NCBI GenBank assembly: GCA_035509415.1
Contig: DATJLQ010000024.1
Location: 1-63,060 of the forward strand
Origin: DATJLQ01 sp035509415
Lineage (GTDB): Bacteria; Pseudomonadota; Alphaproteobacteria; JACZXZ01
Direction: 5' to 3'
DNA: 63,060 nt
Within the stretch, counting starts at the first letter, position 1. Each line of letters opens with the position of its first letter. Made by a program: the position numbers and the translations under genes. Below, in pieces: positions 8,455 through 15,934 of this stretch. The notes under the pieces were generated by a model. The model saw nothing but the letters and a program-made list of their open reading frames with translations. It made no database searches and was not told where the DNA came from.

Positions 8455-10788
8455 TCACGCCGGGCCGGGCGCGGGCTTGGGCGCCGGCGCCATCTCGTCC
8501 TCGCGCGCGACGCGCAGCGGCGGGGCGTTCCCGTCCTTGTCGACGCCGAACCAGACCGTGCGTTGCGGGAACGGCATCTCGATGCCGAGCTCGTCGAAGC
8601 GGCGCTTCAGGCGCCGGTTGAACTCGCGCATCACGTTCCATTGCTCGAGGGGGACGGTCTTGATGCGCGCGCGCACGATCACGGCCGAATCCGCGAACCG
8701 GTCGAGGCCGATCATCTCGAGCGGCTCGAGCATGACGCGCTCCCAGGCCGGATCGCGGCGCATCTCGGCGCCGAGCGCGACGATCTCCTCGATCACCCGG
8801 TCCACGTTCTCGCGATAGGCGATGCCGATGTCGAAGAGGGCGTAGGAAAAGTCCTTGGTCAGGTTCTTGATCTGGGTGACCGCGCTGAAGGGGATCGTGT
8901 AGACCGTCCCGCTCTGGTCGCGGAGGCGGATGGCGCGGATCGAGATCGCCTCGACCTGGCCCGAATTGCCCGCGAGCTCGACCACGTCGCCCACCGCGAT
9001 CGTGTCCTCGAGCACGATGAAGAGGCCGGTGATGAGGTCCTTGACCAGGGATTGGGCACCGAGGCCGACCGCGATGCCGGCGACCCCGAGCCCCGCGAGC
9101 ATCGGCCCGATATTGACGCCGAGGGCGGAGAGAATGATGAGGGCCGCGATCGCGATGAGCACGAGCGACATGGCCTTGCGCAAAAGCGGAAGGAGCGTAT
9201 GGGCGCGCGCGCGCCGGTGCGCCGAGCGGTCCCGCTCGATCTTGCGCGCGAGATAGACGTCGCTCGAGAAGGTGAGGATTTCCCACACGATCACGCTCAC
9301 GATCACGGTCACCGCGATGGAGGCGGCGCCGGCGACGATGCGCCGCCCGCTGCCCGAGGCGAGCCAGCCGAAGCTGTCGAGGCCCCAGGCCTGGAGCAGG
9401 CTCACGAGCGCCACGAGATAGATGAGCGCGCGGAACGCCGCCGCGAGCGCCGGCAAATAGCGGTCGGCGCGCGCCTCGAGCGCGGGGAAGCGCTTCTTGA
9501 GGTCGCCGCCGATCGAGAAGAAGCGCCGCAGGAGGCTCTCGGCCCCGGTGGCGAGAAGGCGCGCCACCACCGCGATCGCGATGGTGAGCAACGTCGCGCG
9601 CAGGAGATAGTCGAAGCCGTTGGGGACGCGGAAGGCCCAGACGGCGTAGATCACCACGACATAGACGAAGGCGAGCGCGTGCCAGGTCTCGGCGAGCCGC
9701 GCGCGCAGGACGCCGATCGCACCCGTACTCGCCGTCTCCTCGCGTCCGTGGATCCAGTGCCGCACCGCGCGCCGGTTCTGCATGATCAGCATCAACAGGA
9801 GGCCCGTGACCACGAGGCCGATGAGGCGCGCGAGCGCGTCGCCGCCCGTCCGCGGCAGGCCCAGGATCCGCGCGATCTCGATCGCGAAATAGCCGTAGAC
9901 CACGAGACTCGCGAGCCGGCGCAGCCACACGTACCAATAGCCCGCGGTCTCGTCCTCCATGGGGATGAGGCGCTGGGCTTTCCGCTGCGGCGCGAGCACG
10001 AGCCGGCCGAGCGCCAGGAGCGCGCGCACGAGCACGACCGCGTTCACGATCGCGATCGCGGTGAGGCGCACGTGCCGGTGCGCGTCGACGAAGGGGAGTG
10101 CGAGATAGACCGCGGCGCCGAACACGAAGATCGGCACGAGCTCGAGGAGGAAGCGCGCGACGAGCCGGACCGGCCGGAGCCAACCCGCCTCCCCCGGGCG
10201 CGGATCGAGCGCCGCCGAAAGCGGGCGCAACGCGCGTCCCGCGAGCCAGTCGGCCGCGAGGGCGAGCACGAGCACCACCGCGAGCTTCCCCAGAAGGCGC
10301 AGCCAGTTGCGTCGCGTCTCGCCTTGGCTCGCCGCCTGGCGTAGCGCGTCGATCTTGGCCGGAAGCTCGACCAGCGCCGTCGCGGCGTCGGTCAAGGCGT
10401 CGCTCGCGGCGGCGACGCGCGCCGAGATCGCGGTGATGAGGCGCGTGCCGAAAGTCTGGAGCTCGGCGTTGGGCGCCGCCGGCGGGGCTGCCGCTTGAGG
10501 TGCCGACGGCGCACCCGATTTCTCGCGCGCGGCGATGAGCGCCTGGAGCTCGCCAATGAGCTTTTGCCGCGCGGGCTCGCTTTGAAGCGTGGCAATCAGG
10601 TTCTTCAAATCCTGGGTCGAGAGCGCAACCGTGGCGGCCGCGGCCGACGCCGACGCAGGCGAAGCCGACGCGGGCGGTGCCGAGGCAGCCCCCGCCGACG
10701 CGGCGCCTGCTGGCCCGGCAAAAGCCAGGAGCAGGCACGCCATCCCGAGGATCGCGCGCCAAATCCGGATAAAGCCCTTCCGCCCCAT
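8455..10788 (-). CDS. Multi-pass MscS-family mechanosensitive channel
   Basis: 777 residues: signal peptide (MGRKGFIRIWRAILGMACLLLAFAG...), a low-complexity Ala/Ser linker, a periplasmic helical section, a long membrane domain with about ten helices, and the conserved C-terminal MscS core. The pore helix is LGVNIGPMLAGLGVAGIAVGLGAQSL with its gating glycines and alanines, followed by the beta domain DTIAVGDVVELAGNSGQVEAI. The size and membrane-rich N-terminus match the large MscS subgroup (YbdG/MscM-like) rather than the 280-residue MscS. Such channels release solutes on hypo-osmotic shock. The gene is monocistronic as far as can be seen. Confidence 0.93.
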   Translation of the reverse strand: MGRKGFIRIWRAILGMACLLLAFAGPAGAASAGAASAPPASASPASASAAAATVALSTQDLKNLIATLQSEPARQKLIGELQALIAAREKSGAPSAPQAAAPPAAPNAELQTFGTRLITAISARVAAASDALTDAATALVELPAKIDALRQAASQGETRRNWLRLLGKLAVVLVLALAADWLAGRALRPLSAALDPRPGEAGWLRPVRLVARFLLELVPIFVFGAAVYLALPFVDAHRHVRLTAIAIVNAVVLVRALLALGRLVLAPQRKAQRLIPMEDETAGYWYVWLRRLASLVVYGYFAIEIARILGLPRTGGDALARLIGLVVTGLLLMLIMQNRRAVRHWIHGREETASTGAIGVLRARLAETWHALAFVYVVVIYAVWAFRVPNGFDYLLRATLLTIAIAVVARLLATGAESLLRRFFSIGGDLKKRFPALEARADRYLPALAAAFRALIYLVALVSLLQAWGLDSFGWLASGSGRRIVAGAASIAVTVIVSVIVWEILTFSSDVYLARKIERDRSAHRRARAHTLLPLLRKAMSLVLIAIAALIILSALGVNIGPMLAGLGVAGIAVGLGAQSLVKDLITGLFIVLEDTIAVGDVVELAGNSGQVEAISIRAIRLRDQSGTVYTIPFSAVTQIKNLTKDFSYALFDIGIAYRENVDRVIEEIVALGAEMRRDPAWERVMLEPLEMIGLDRFADSAVIVRARIKTVPLEQWNVMREFNRRLKRRFDELGIEMPFPQRTVWFGVDKDGNAPPLRVAREDEMAPAPKPAPGPA

Positions 10789-10892
10789 GGAGATAGCCTA
10801 CCGGCCGGGCCTTCCTGCCACAACCCCCGGCTCAGCCGCTCCCGCCCGCCGCGCGCCTATGCGATAGTGGCGGCCTCTTGTCGGAGGGCGCC

Positions 10893-11561
10893 ATGAGCGA
10901 CGGAAAGCCGAGCATTCTCGCGGGCATGAAGGAGAAGCTGATCGCGACCAAGGAGAAATGGGCGCGCGAGGGCCGGCTCCTCACCGGCATGCCGAGCGAT
11001 CCCGCGCGCCAGCGCCTCCCGCCCGGCCAGCGCGAGGTCAAGGATTGGCCGGTGCTCGATCTCGGCATCCAGCCCATGCTGCCGCCGTCGCGCTGGCGCC
11101 TCGACATCGACGGGCTGGTCGAGCATCCCATGAGCTGGAGCTGGGACGATTACGCGGCCCTCCCGCGCACGCGCATGGTCTCGGACATCCATTGCGTCAC
11201 CGCCTGGTCGCGTTTCGACAATCGGTGGGAGGGGGTGGCGGCGCTCGATCTCCTCGCATTCGTGGGCATCAAGCCCGAGGCGCGCTTCGTGCTGTTCCAT
11301 TCCTTCGACGGCTATACGACCAACGTCCCGCTCGCTGATTTCGCGGCCCCCGACGTGCTTTTGGCCGAGCGCTGGGAGGGCCAGCCGATTGCGCGCGAGC
11401 ATGGCGGGCCGGTGCGCGTCGTGATCCCGCGGCTCTATTTCTGGAAGAGCGCCAAGTGGCTGAAGCGCATCGAGCTGGTGGCCGCCGACCGGCCGGGCTT
11501 CTGGGAGGAGCGCGGCTACCACAATCACGGCGATCCCTGGACCGAGGAGCGCTACGGCTGA
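10893..11561 (+). CDS. Sulfite oxidase-like molybdopterin oxidoreductase
   Basis: 222 residues, oxidoreductase molybdopterin-binding domain alone (YuiH-like), without the dimerisation domain of eukaryotic sulfite oxidase. The likely molybdenum-ligand cysteine lies in SDIHCVTAWSR; the cofactor-binding surroundings include WEGVAALDLL and GYTTNVPLAD, and the C-terminus has LYFWKSAKWLKRIELV, all family-like. No signal peptide, so probably cytoplasmic. The ATG at 10893 is chosen because GGAGGG lies 4 bases upstream. The RidA-family gene follows after 46 bases, so the two are likely co-transcribed. The physiological substrate of this subgroup is unknown. Confidence 0.9.
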   Translation: MSDGKPSILAGMKEKLIATKEKWAREGRLLTGMPSDPARQRLPPGQREVKDWPVLDLGIQPMLPPSRWRLDIDGLVEHPMSWSWDDYAALPRTRMVSDIHCVTAWSRFDNRWEGVAALDLLAFVGIKPEARFVLFHSFDGYTTNVPLADFAAPDVLLAERWEGQPIAREHGGPVRVVIPRLYFWKSAKWLKRIELVAADRPGFWEERGYHNHGDPWTEERYG

Positions 11562-11607
11562 AAGCGGCGCGCCCAACGCGAGATCGTCGGCGTTCGAGGA
11601 GGAGCCC

Positions 11608-11994
11608 ATGCTCAAGATCCACAACCCCGCGACCTTGGCGCCGCCCGCGAGCCGCTACAGCCACGCGGTCGAGATTCCGGCGGGTGCGCGGCTCCTGTTC
11701 GTGGCGGGCCAGGTCGGCGTGCGCGTCGACGGCACCGTGGCCGAGGGCTTCGAGGCGCAATGCGAGCAGGCCTGGCAGAACCTGCGGCAGGCACTCCGGG
11801 CGGGCGGGATGGATTTCGCGGACCTCGTGCGCGTCAATTATTATCTCCTCGACCGCGCCGACGTCGCGACGTCGCGCGCGGTGCGCGACCGCTTCATCGC
11901 GGGAACGCCGCCCGCCTCCACCTTGTGCATCGTGAAATCGCTCGCGTCCGCCGCCTGGCTGTTCGAAATCGAGGCGGTCGCGGCCAAGGCCTAA
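11608..11994 (+). CDS. RidA/YjgF-family enamine/imine deaminase-like protein
   Basis: 128 residues, the full length of the Rid fold. RidA enzymes hydrolyse reactive enamines and imines released by PLP enzymes. Here the fold-defining segments are present (LLFVAGQVGV, QAWQNLRQALRAGGMDFADLVRVNYYLLD, WLFEIEAVA). The arginine that binds the carboxylate in canonical RidA is not obviously conserved: the position after the FIAGTPPAST segment reads CIVKSLASAAW. This suggests one of the non-archetypal Rid subgroups. RBS GAGGAG at about 11598. It follows the sulfite-oxidase-like gene. Confidence 0.88.
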   Translation: MLKIHNPATLAPPASRYSHAVEIPAGARLLFVAGQVGVRVDGTVAEGFEAQCEQAWQNLRQALRAGGMDFADLVRVNYYLLDRADVATSRAVRDRFIAGTPPASTLCIVKSLASAAWLFEIEAVAAKA

Positions 11995-12007
11995 CGCGGC
12001 CGCGCGC

Positions 12008-12403
12008 TCAGGTCTTGAGGCGGTTCAAGGAGGCCGCGAGCATGTGCCCGATCCAGACCGCGATCAGGCAGGTCGCGAAGGAGGCGAGCGCGTAGCCCGC
12101 CGCCGCGGCGCCGCGGCCGTGCTCGATGAGCTCGACCGTCTCGAGGCTGAAGGCGGAGAAGGTCGTGTAGCCGCCGCACACGCCGGTCATGAAGAATTGG
12201 CGCCAACGCGCGGGCACGAAGAAGCGCCCATCGGGCTCGGTCAAGGTGTTGAAGAAGCCGATCGCGAGCGAGCCGGTCACGTTGACGAACAGGGTGCCCC
12301 AGGGAAAGCCCGCGCCGAGCCAGGTCGCGACCAGGCTCCCCATGCCGTAACGCGCGGCGCCGCCGAGGGCCGTGCCCAGTGCGATCCCGAGATATGCGCT
12401 CAC
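12008..12403 (-). CDS. crcB: Fluoride-specific ion channel Fluc/CrcB
   Basis: 131 residues with four membrane helices. CrcB forms dual-topology dimers that leak toxic fluoride out of the cell. Seen: GGAARYGMG in helix 1, the conserved GTLFVNVTGSLAIGF in helix 2, and the GVCGGYTTFSAFSLE signature with its phenylalanine box in helix 3. The start is a GTG at 12403 preceded by GGAGG at a good distance; extending the frame further upstream adds residues with no family similarity. I looked for a fluoride riboswitch in the leader and did not see its conserved core. Confidence 0.93.
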   Translation of the reverse strand: MSAYLGIALGTALGGAARYGMGSLVATWLGAGFPWGTLFVNVTGSLAIGFFNTLTEPDGRFFVPARWRQFFMTGVCGGYTTFSAFSLETVELIEHGRGAAAAGYALASFATCLIAVWIGHMLAASLNRLKT

Positions 12404-12537
12404 CCGCGAGCCTCCGGGCGCGAGGCTTAACGCACCGTGGCCCCTTTGGCTAGACCCCGCGGGCGGTGCCTCGGAAGATGCTGCGGCACGGAATTCGGCC
12501 CCCCGGCTAGATTCTTGTGCCGCCAAAGAAAAAACGC

Positions 12538-12565
12538 TTGCGGCGGGGGAAAAAGAGCGTATATC
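12538..12565 (+). promoter_or_regulatory. Promoter for the ornithine decarboxylase leader
   Basis: TTGCGG at 12538-12543, 16 bases of spacer, then TATATC at 12560-12565, giving a start near 12572 and a leader of about 100 bases ahead of the decarboxylase gene. Confidence 0.55.
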
Positions 12566-12570
12566 GGTCC

Positions 12571-12674
12571 GCGACGCATACGCACGTGCCGCTGGCCCTC
12601 TGTGGTTATGCAACGACGGTCGCGTCTCTTTTGGTCACCCCGGCTCAGGCGCCGGATCCGAGAGGGAGCAATCG
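12571..12674 (+). promoter_or_regulatory. Structured leader of ornithine decarboxylase (speF-motif candidate)
   Basis: The roughly 100-base leader between the promoter and the decarboxylase start contains GC-rich segments able to pair, and a short ORF that opens inside it. A conserved RNA called the speF motif is known upstream of exactly this gene class in alphaproteobacteria; I place this leader in that class by position and gene, not by an alignment. A covariance-model match would settle it. Confidence 0.5.
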
Positions 12675-12712
12675 ATGTTCGCATCCAACAAGGGTGGCCC
12701 GGCCACCCGTAG
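12608..12712 (+). CDS. Arginine-rich 34-residue upstream ORF (possible leader peptide)
   Basis: ATG at 12608 opens a 34-codon frame that begins MQRRSRLFWSPRLRRRIR, is very rich in arginine, and ends 37 bases inside the decarboxylase coding sequence in a different frame. Its position mirrors that of SpeFL, the 34-residue ornithine-sensing arrest peptide upstream of speF in enterobacteria, although the residues are not similar. No strong Shine-Dalgarno is seen before it. Translation is inferred, not shown. Confidence 0.35.
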   Translation: MQRRSRLFWSPRLRRRIREGAIDVRIQQGWPGHP

Positions 12713-14099
12713 ACGCGTTAATCCTCAAGCGAGCGCCCAGAGCGCCGGTCAACCGGCCGCCGATCCATCGGCTGCCGACCGTTCGGCTGCCGATGCGATG
12801 GCCGACGCCAACGCTGCCGCCGCGCCGCGCTCGCTCGAGCGCGCGAGCGAGCAGCCGGTCGAGCGACATGTCGAGCGGCCGGTCGAGCCCGGGCGCGGAC
12901 GCACGGCGTCCAAGCGCAAATCGAAGGCGCGCCTCCGCGTCGTCCAGCCGCAAATCGCGCGCGGCGACATCACGCCGCGCATCGCCGAGTTCCTCGACAC
13001 GGTCGAGCCGCAGACGCCCTGCCTCGTGGTCGATCTCGACCTGGTCAAGGAGACCTACCTGGCCCTCTCGCGCGCGCTCGAGCCCGCGCAGATGTTCTAT
13101 TCGGTGAAGGCGAACCCGGCGCCGGAGATTTTGCGTCTCCTGGCACGCCTCGGCTCGTCGTTCGACGCGGCGAGTGCCGGCGAGATCGATCTTTGCCTCG
13201 CCCACGGCATCGAGCCCGCGCGGCTTTCCTTCGGCAACACGATCAAGAAGAAGGCCGACATCGCCTACGCCTACGAGAAGGGCGTGCGCCTGTTCGCCTT
13301 CGATGCCGAGAGCGACCTGCGCAAGATCGCGCTCGCCGCCCCCGGAAGCCGCGTGTTCTGCCGCGTGCTCGTCGACAACGAGGGGGCGGAATGGCCGCTC
13401 TCGCGCAAGTTCGGCTGCACGCCCAAGATGGCGGTCCAGCTCATGGTGCTGGCCCAGACCCTCGGGCTCGACGCGTGCGGCATCTCGTTCCACATCGGCT
13501 CGCAGCAGACCGATGTGAGCCAATGGGACAAGGTGCTGGGCCAGATCGCCGGGCTTTGGGCCGAGCTCAAGGCGCATGGCGTGGCACCGCGCCTCATCAA
13601 TCTCGGCGGCGGCTTCCCGAGCCGCTACGCGAAAGACGTGCCCTCGATCGAGGATTACGGCGCCGCGGTCATCGCGTCGGTGAAGAAGCATTTCGGCGAT
13701 CCCATGCCCGAGCTCATCGTCGAGCCGGGGCGCGGCGTGGTGGGCGACGCGGGCGTCATCGAGAGCGAAGTGGTGATGATCTCGACCAAGGATCTGGGCG
13801 AGCAGGTGCGTTGGGTCTATCTCGACGTCGGCAAGTTCTCGGGTCTCGCCGAGACCATCGACGAGGCGATCAAGTATCGCATCCGCACGGCGCATGACGG
13901 CAAGCCCACCGGCCCCGTGGTGCTCGCGGGCCCGACTTGCGACAGCGTCGACATCCTCTACGAGAAGACCAATTACCGCCTGCCCTTGGCGCTCAAGGAA
14001 GGGGACAAGGTGCGCGTCCTTTCCTGCGGCGCCTACACGACCACCTACTCGACGGTCGGCTTCAACGGCTTCCTGCCGCTCAAGGCCTATTACATCTGA
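12675..14099 (+). CDS. Ornithine/lysine decarboxylase, PLP fold type III
   Basis: 474 residues; the catalytic part from about residue 97 matches the 375-400-residue eukaryotic-type (alanine-racemase fold) ornithine decarboxylases of alphaproteobacteria. It makes putrescine (or cadaverine) for polyamine synthesis. PLP lysine Lys145 lies in FYSVKANPAP, the phosphate loop is in LINLGGGFPSRY and VEPGRGVVGDAGV, and the active-site cysteine in GPTCDSVDILY comes from the other subunit of the dimer. The first ~95 residues are a low-complexity extension rich in Ala, Pro, Ser and Arg; the ATG at 12675 follows GAGGGAG, and no good start lies nearer the core. See the leader and upstream ORF entries for possible regulation. 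Confidence 0.93.
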   Translation: MFASNKGGPATRRRVNPQASAQSAGQPAADPSAADRSAADAMADANAAAAPRSLERASEQPVERHVERPVEPGRGRTASKRKSKARLRVVQPQIARGDITPRIAEFLDTVEPQTPCLVVDLDLVKETYLALSRALEPAQMFYSVKANPAPEILRLLARLGSSFDAASAGEIDLCLAHGIEPARLSFGNTIKKKADIAYAYEKGVRLFAFDAESDLRKIALAAPGSRVFCRVLVDNEGAEWPLSRKFGCTPKMAVQLMVLAQTLGLDACGISFHIGSQQTDVSQWDKVLGQIAGLWAELKAHGVAPRLINLGGGFPSRYAKDVPSIEDYGAAVIASVKKHFGDPMPELIVEPGRGVVGDAGVIESEVVMISTKDLGEQVRWVYLDVGKFSGLAETIDEAIKYRIRTAHDGKPTGPVVLAGPTCDSVDILYEKTNYRLPLALKEGDKVRVLSCGAYTTTYSTVGFNGFLPLKAYYI

Positions 14100-14326
14100 C
14101 GCGGCCCGCGCGGGTCGCCCCCGGAATTCAGGGCGGAATCCGCGGCGCCGGAGCCGGTCCGGCGCCGCTTTTCGCGCGCGCCACGCCGCCCAAGCCCCCT
14201 TTCCGCGCCGGCTCCCAAGTCCTAAGATGGTCACAAAGTGAAGGGGGAATAAGCACTTGCATCCGGGGCCCCGGCGCCCCAGGTCTAGAGTTCCGGGATC
14301 GGGGCGCGTTGCCAGGGAGAAGCGCG

Positions 14327-14701
14327 ATGTTCAGGAAACTGGTCGGAGCGGTCGCAGCTTGCGTTCTCGTGCTGGGCCTCGGCGCCGCCGTGGCGCGCGC
14401 CCAGCAGGCCCCCGGGGGCGAGACGCCCGCGCCGGTGATCAAGCCCGTGCCCGCGCTCCACAAGCCCATGGAGAAGAAGCCCGAGGCGACGTCCGCGGCG
14501 AAGCCGGAGGCCATGGAGAAGGCGGCACCCGCCAAGGTCGCGGACCTCCAATATCCGCCCTGCTCCAAGTCCGTGAAGGACCGCTGCATCCAGCTCTGGC
14601 AGCGCGACCTCGCCAAGACCTATCCGCAATGCGCCAAGATCAAGGGCGCGGACGCGCGCGCCGCCTGTATCGAGACGGCCTACAAGCAGGACAAGAAATA
14701 G
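14327..14701 (+). CDS. Small exported protein of unknown function
   Basis: 124 residues. A signal peptide (MFRKLVGAVAACVLVLGLG ... ARAQ) is followed by a Pro/Lys/Glu/Ala-rich stretch of about 50 residues and a compact C-terminal part with four cysteines (PPCSKSVKDRCIQLWQ, YPQCAKIK, ARAACIETAY) that probably form two disulfides in the periplasm. RBS AGGGAGAAG before the ATG. It is the first of two small envelope proteins directly ahead of the two-component genes. No family recognised. Confidence 0.7.
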   Translation: MFRKLVGAVAACVLVLGLGAAVARAQQAPGGETPAPVIKPVPALHKPMEKKPEATSAAKPEAMEKAAPAKVADLQYPPCSKSVKDRCIQLWQRDLAKTYPQCAKIKGADARAACIETAYKQDKK

Positions 14702-14728
14702 CGCGTGCTTGCCGTGCGCGGCCCCGCG

Positions 14729-15166
14729 ATGCGCTTCCATTCCGCGACCCACTCGTCGATCGCGCTCGCGCTCGCCCTCGGAGGCTGCGCCATGCATGAG
14801 TCGCCCGCACCGGCACCCGCGTCGCCGCCGCCGCCCGCCGCGGTCGTGGCGTCGCTTCCGCCGGTGCCCACGCCGCCGCCGTCCCTGCGTCCGATCGAGC
14901 CCCAGCGTCTCGTGGGCCTGACCCAGCCCGAGGTCCAGGCGCTGCTCGGCGCACCCAGCGCGGTGCGCGAGCAGCCGCCGTCGCTCGTCTGGACCTATCG
15001 CACGGGCGATTGCGGGCTCGAGCTCTTCTTCTATCTCGACCTCGCGACCAAGGCCTACAAGGCGCTCACCTACGACATCAAGCCGCGCCATCCGGGCGGT
15101 GCGGAGGGCGGCTTCTGCGTCGCCGAGCTGCACCGGGCCGCGTTGCGTTCGGAGGGAACACGATGA
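14729..15166 (+). CDS. Small lipoprotein coupled to the response regulator
   Basis: 145 residues. Lipoprotein signal with lipobox LGGC, a proline-rich linker, then a small domain (RLVGLTQPEVQALLGAPSAVREQPPSLVWTY...) that resembles the SmpA/BamE-like beta fold: the 'G(L)T..EV..LLG.P' and 'W.Y' elements are characteristic of such outer-membrane-associated domains. It contains CGLELFFYLD. Its TGA overlaps the ATG of the response regulator (ATGA), implying translational coupling. It is plausible as an envelope-stress-related component of the same operon. The start chosen is the ATG at 14729; 14705 is an alternative. Confidence 0.72.
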   Translation: MRFHSATHSSIALALALGGCAMHESPAPAPASPPPPAAVVASLPPVPTPPPSLRPIEPQRLVGLTQPEVQALLGAPSAVREQPPSLVWTYRTGDCGLELFFYLDLATKAYKALTYDIKPRHPGGAEGGFCVAELHRAALRSEGTR

Positions 15167-15930
15167 GCCTCGAGAACGGCGCTTCGGGTGCCGCGCGCGC
15201 GCGCCTCATCCTGGTCGACGACGACGAGCTGTTCCGCGAATCGCTCGGCGACAACCTCGCCGACGCGGGCTTCGAGGTCACGGTCTTCCCCGGCGGCGAG
15301 CCCGCGCTCGAGCATCTCGGCGCCGGCAAGGGCTGCGACATCGTGCTGCTCGACTGGAAGATGCCGGAGATGAACGGCATCGAGGTGCTGCGTCGGCTGC
15401 GCCAGGCGGGGCTCGAGGTGCCGGTGATCTTCTTGACCGTGCTCACCGACCAGATCTACGAGGAGGCGGCGCTTCAGGGCGGCGCCGTCGACTTCATCGA
15501 GAAGTCGCGCAGCTTCTCGATCCTGCTCAAGCGCATCAATCTCATCCTCACGGGCCTCAAGGGCCGCGCGGCGGAGGAGCCGGACGCGGACGCGCCGGTC
15601 TTCATCCTCGGCGCGCTCGAGCTCAAGCGCGACGTGAGCCGCGCCTTCTGGCGCGGGAACGAGGTGCCGCTCAGCGTCACCGAGTTCAAGATGGTCGATC
15701 TGCTCGCGAGCCGCGCCGGGCGCGACGCGCGCTACCGCGAGCTCTATGACCTCGTGCACGGCGCCGGCTTCGCCGCCGGCTACGGCGCCGAGGGTTACCG
15801 CTCGAACGTGCGCGCCTTCGTCAAGCGCATCCGCCAGAAGTTCCGCGACGTCGATTCCGGCTTCGACGAGATCGAGAACTATTCCGGCTTCGGCTATCGC
15901 TGGCGCGACAGGGAGGAAGAGAATTCCTGA
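15163..15930 (+). CDS. OmpR/PhoB-type response regulator, ChvI-like
   Basis: 255 residues. Receiver domain with the acidic pair DDDE near residue 20, phosphoacceptor Asp64 in VLLDWKMPEMNG and the switch/lysine region FIEKSRSF. The C-terminal winged helix (SVTEFKMVDLLASRAGR ... FVKRIRQKFRDVD ... FGYRWRD) is of the OmpR class. The sequence around EFKMVDLLASRAGRDARYRELYDLVHG is like ChvI, which with ChvG controls acid and envelope responses and exopolysaccharide genes in rhizobia and relatives. The sensor gene follows after 4 bases, and the preceding lipoprotein overlaps its start. Confidence 0.92.
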   Translation: MSLENGASGAARARLILVDDDELFRESLGDNLADAGFEVTVFPGGEPALEHLGAGKGCDIVLLDWKMPEMNGIEVLRRLRQAGLEVPVIFLTVLTDQIYEEAALQGGAVDFIEKSRSFSILLKRINLILTGLKGRAAEEPDADAPVFILGALELKRDVSRAFWRGNEVPLSVTEFKMVDLLASRAGRDARYRELYDLVHGAGFAAGYGAEGYRSNVRAFVKRIRQKFRDVDSGFDEIENYSGFGYRWRDREEENS

Positions 15931-15934
15931 CACC

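Noticed and set aside
12404..12500. Fluoride riboswitch ahead of crcB
   Set aside because: The conserved riboswitch core was not found on the minus strand upstream of the GTG start.
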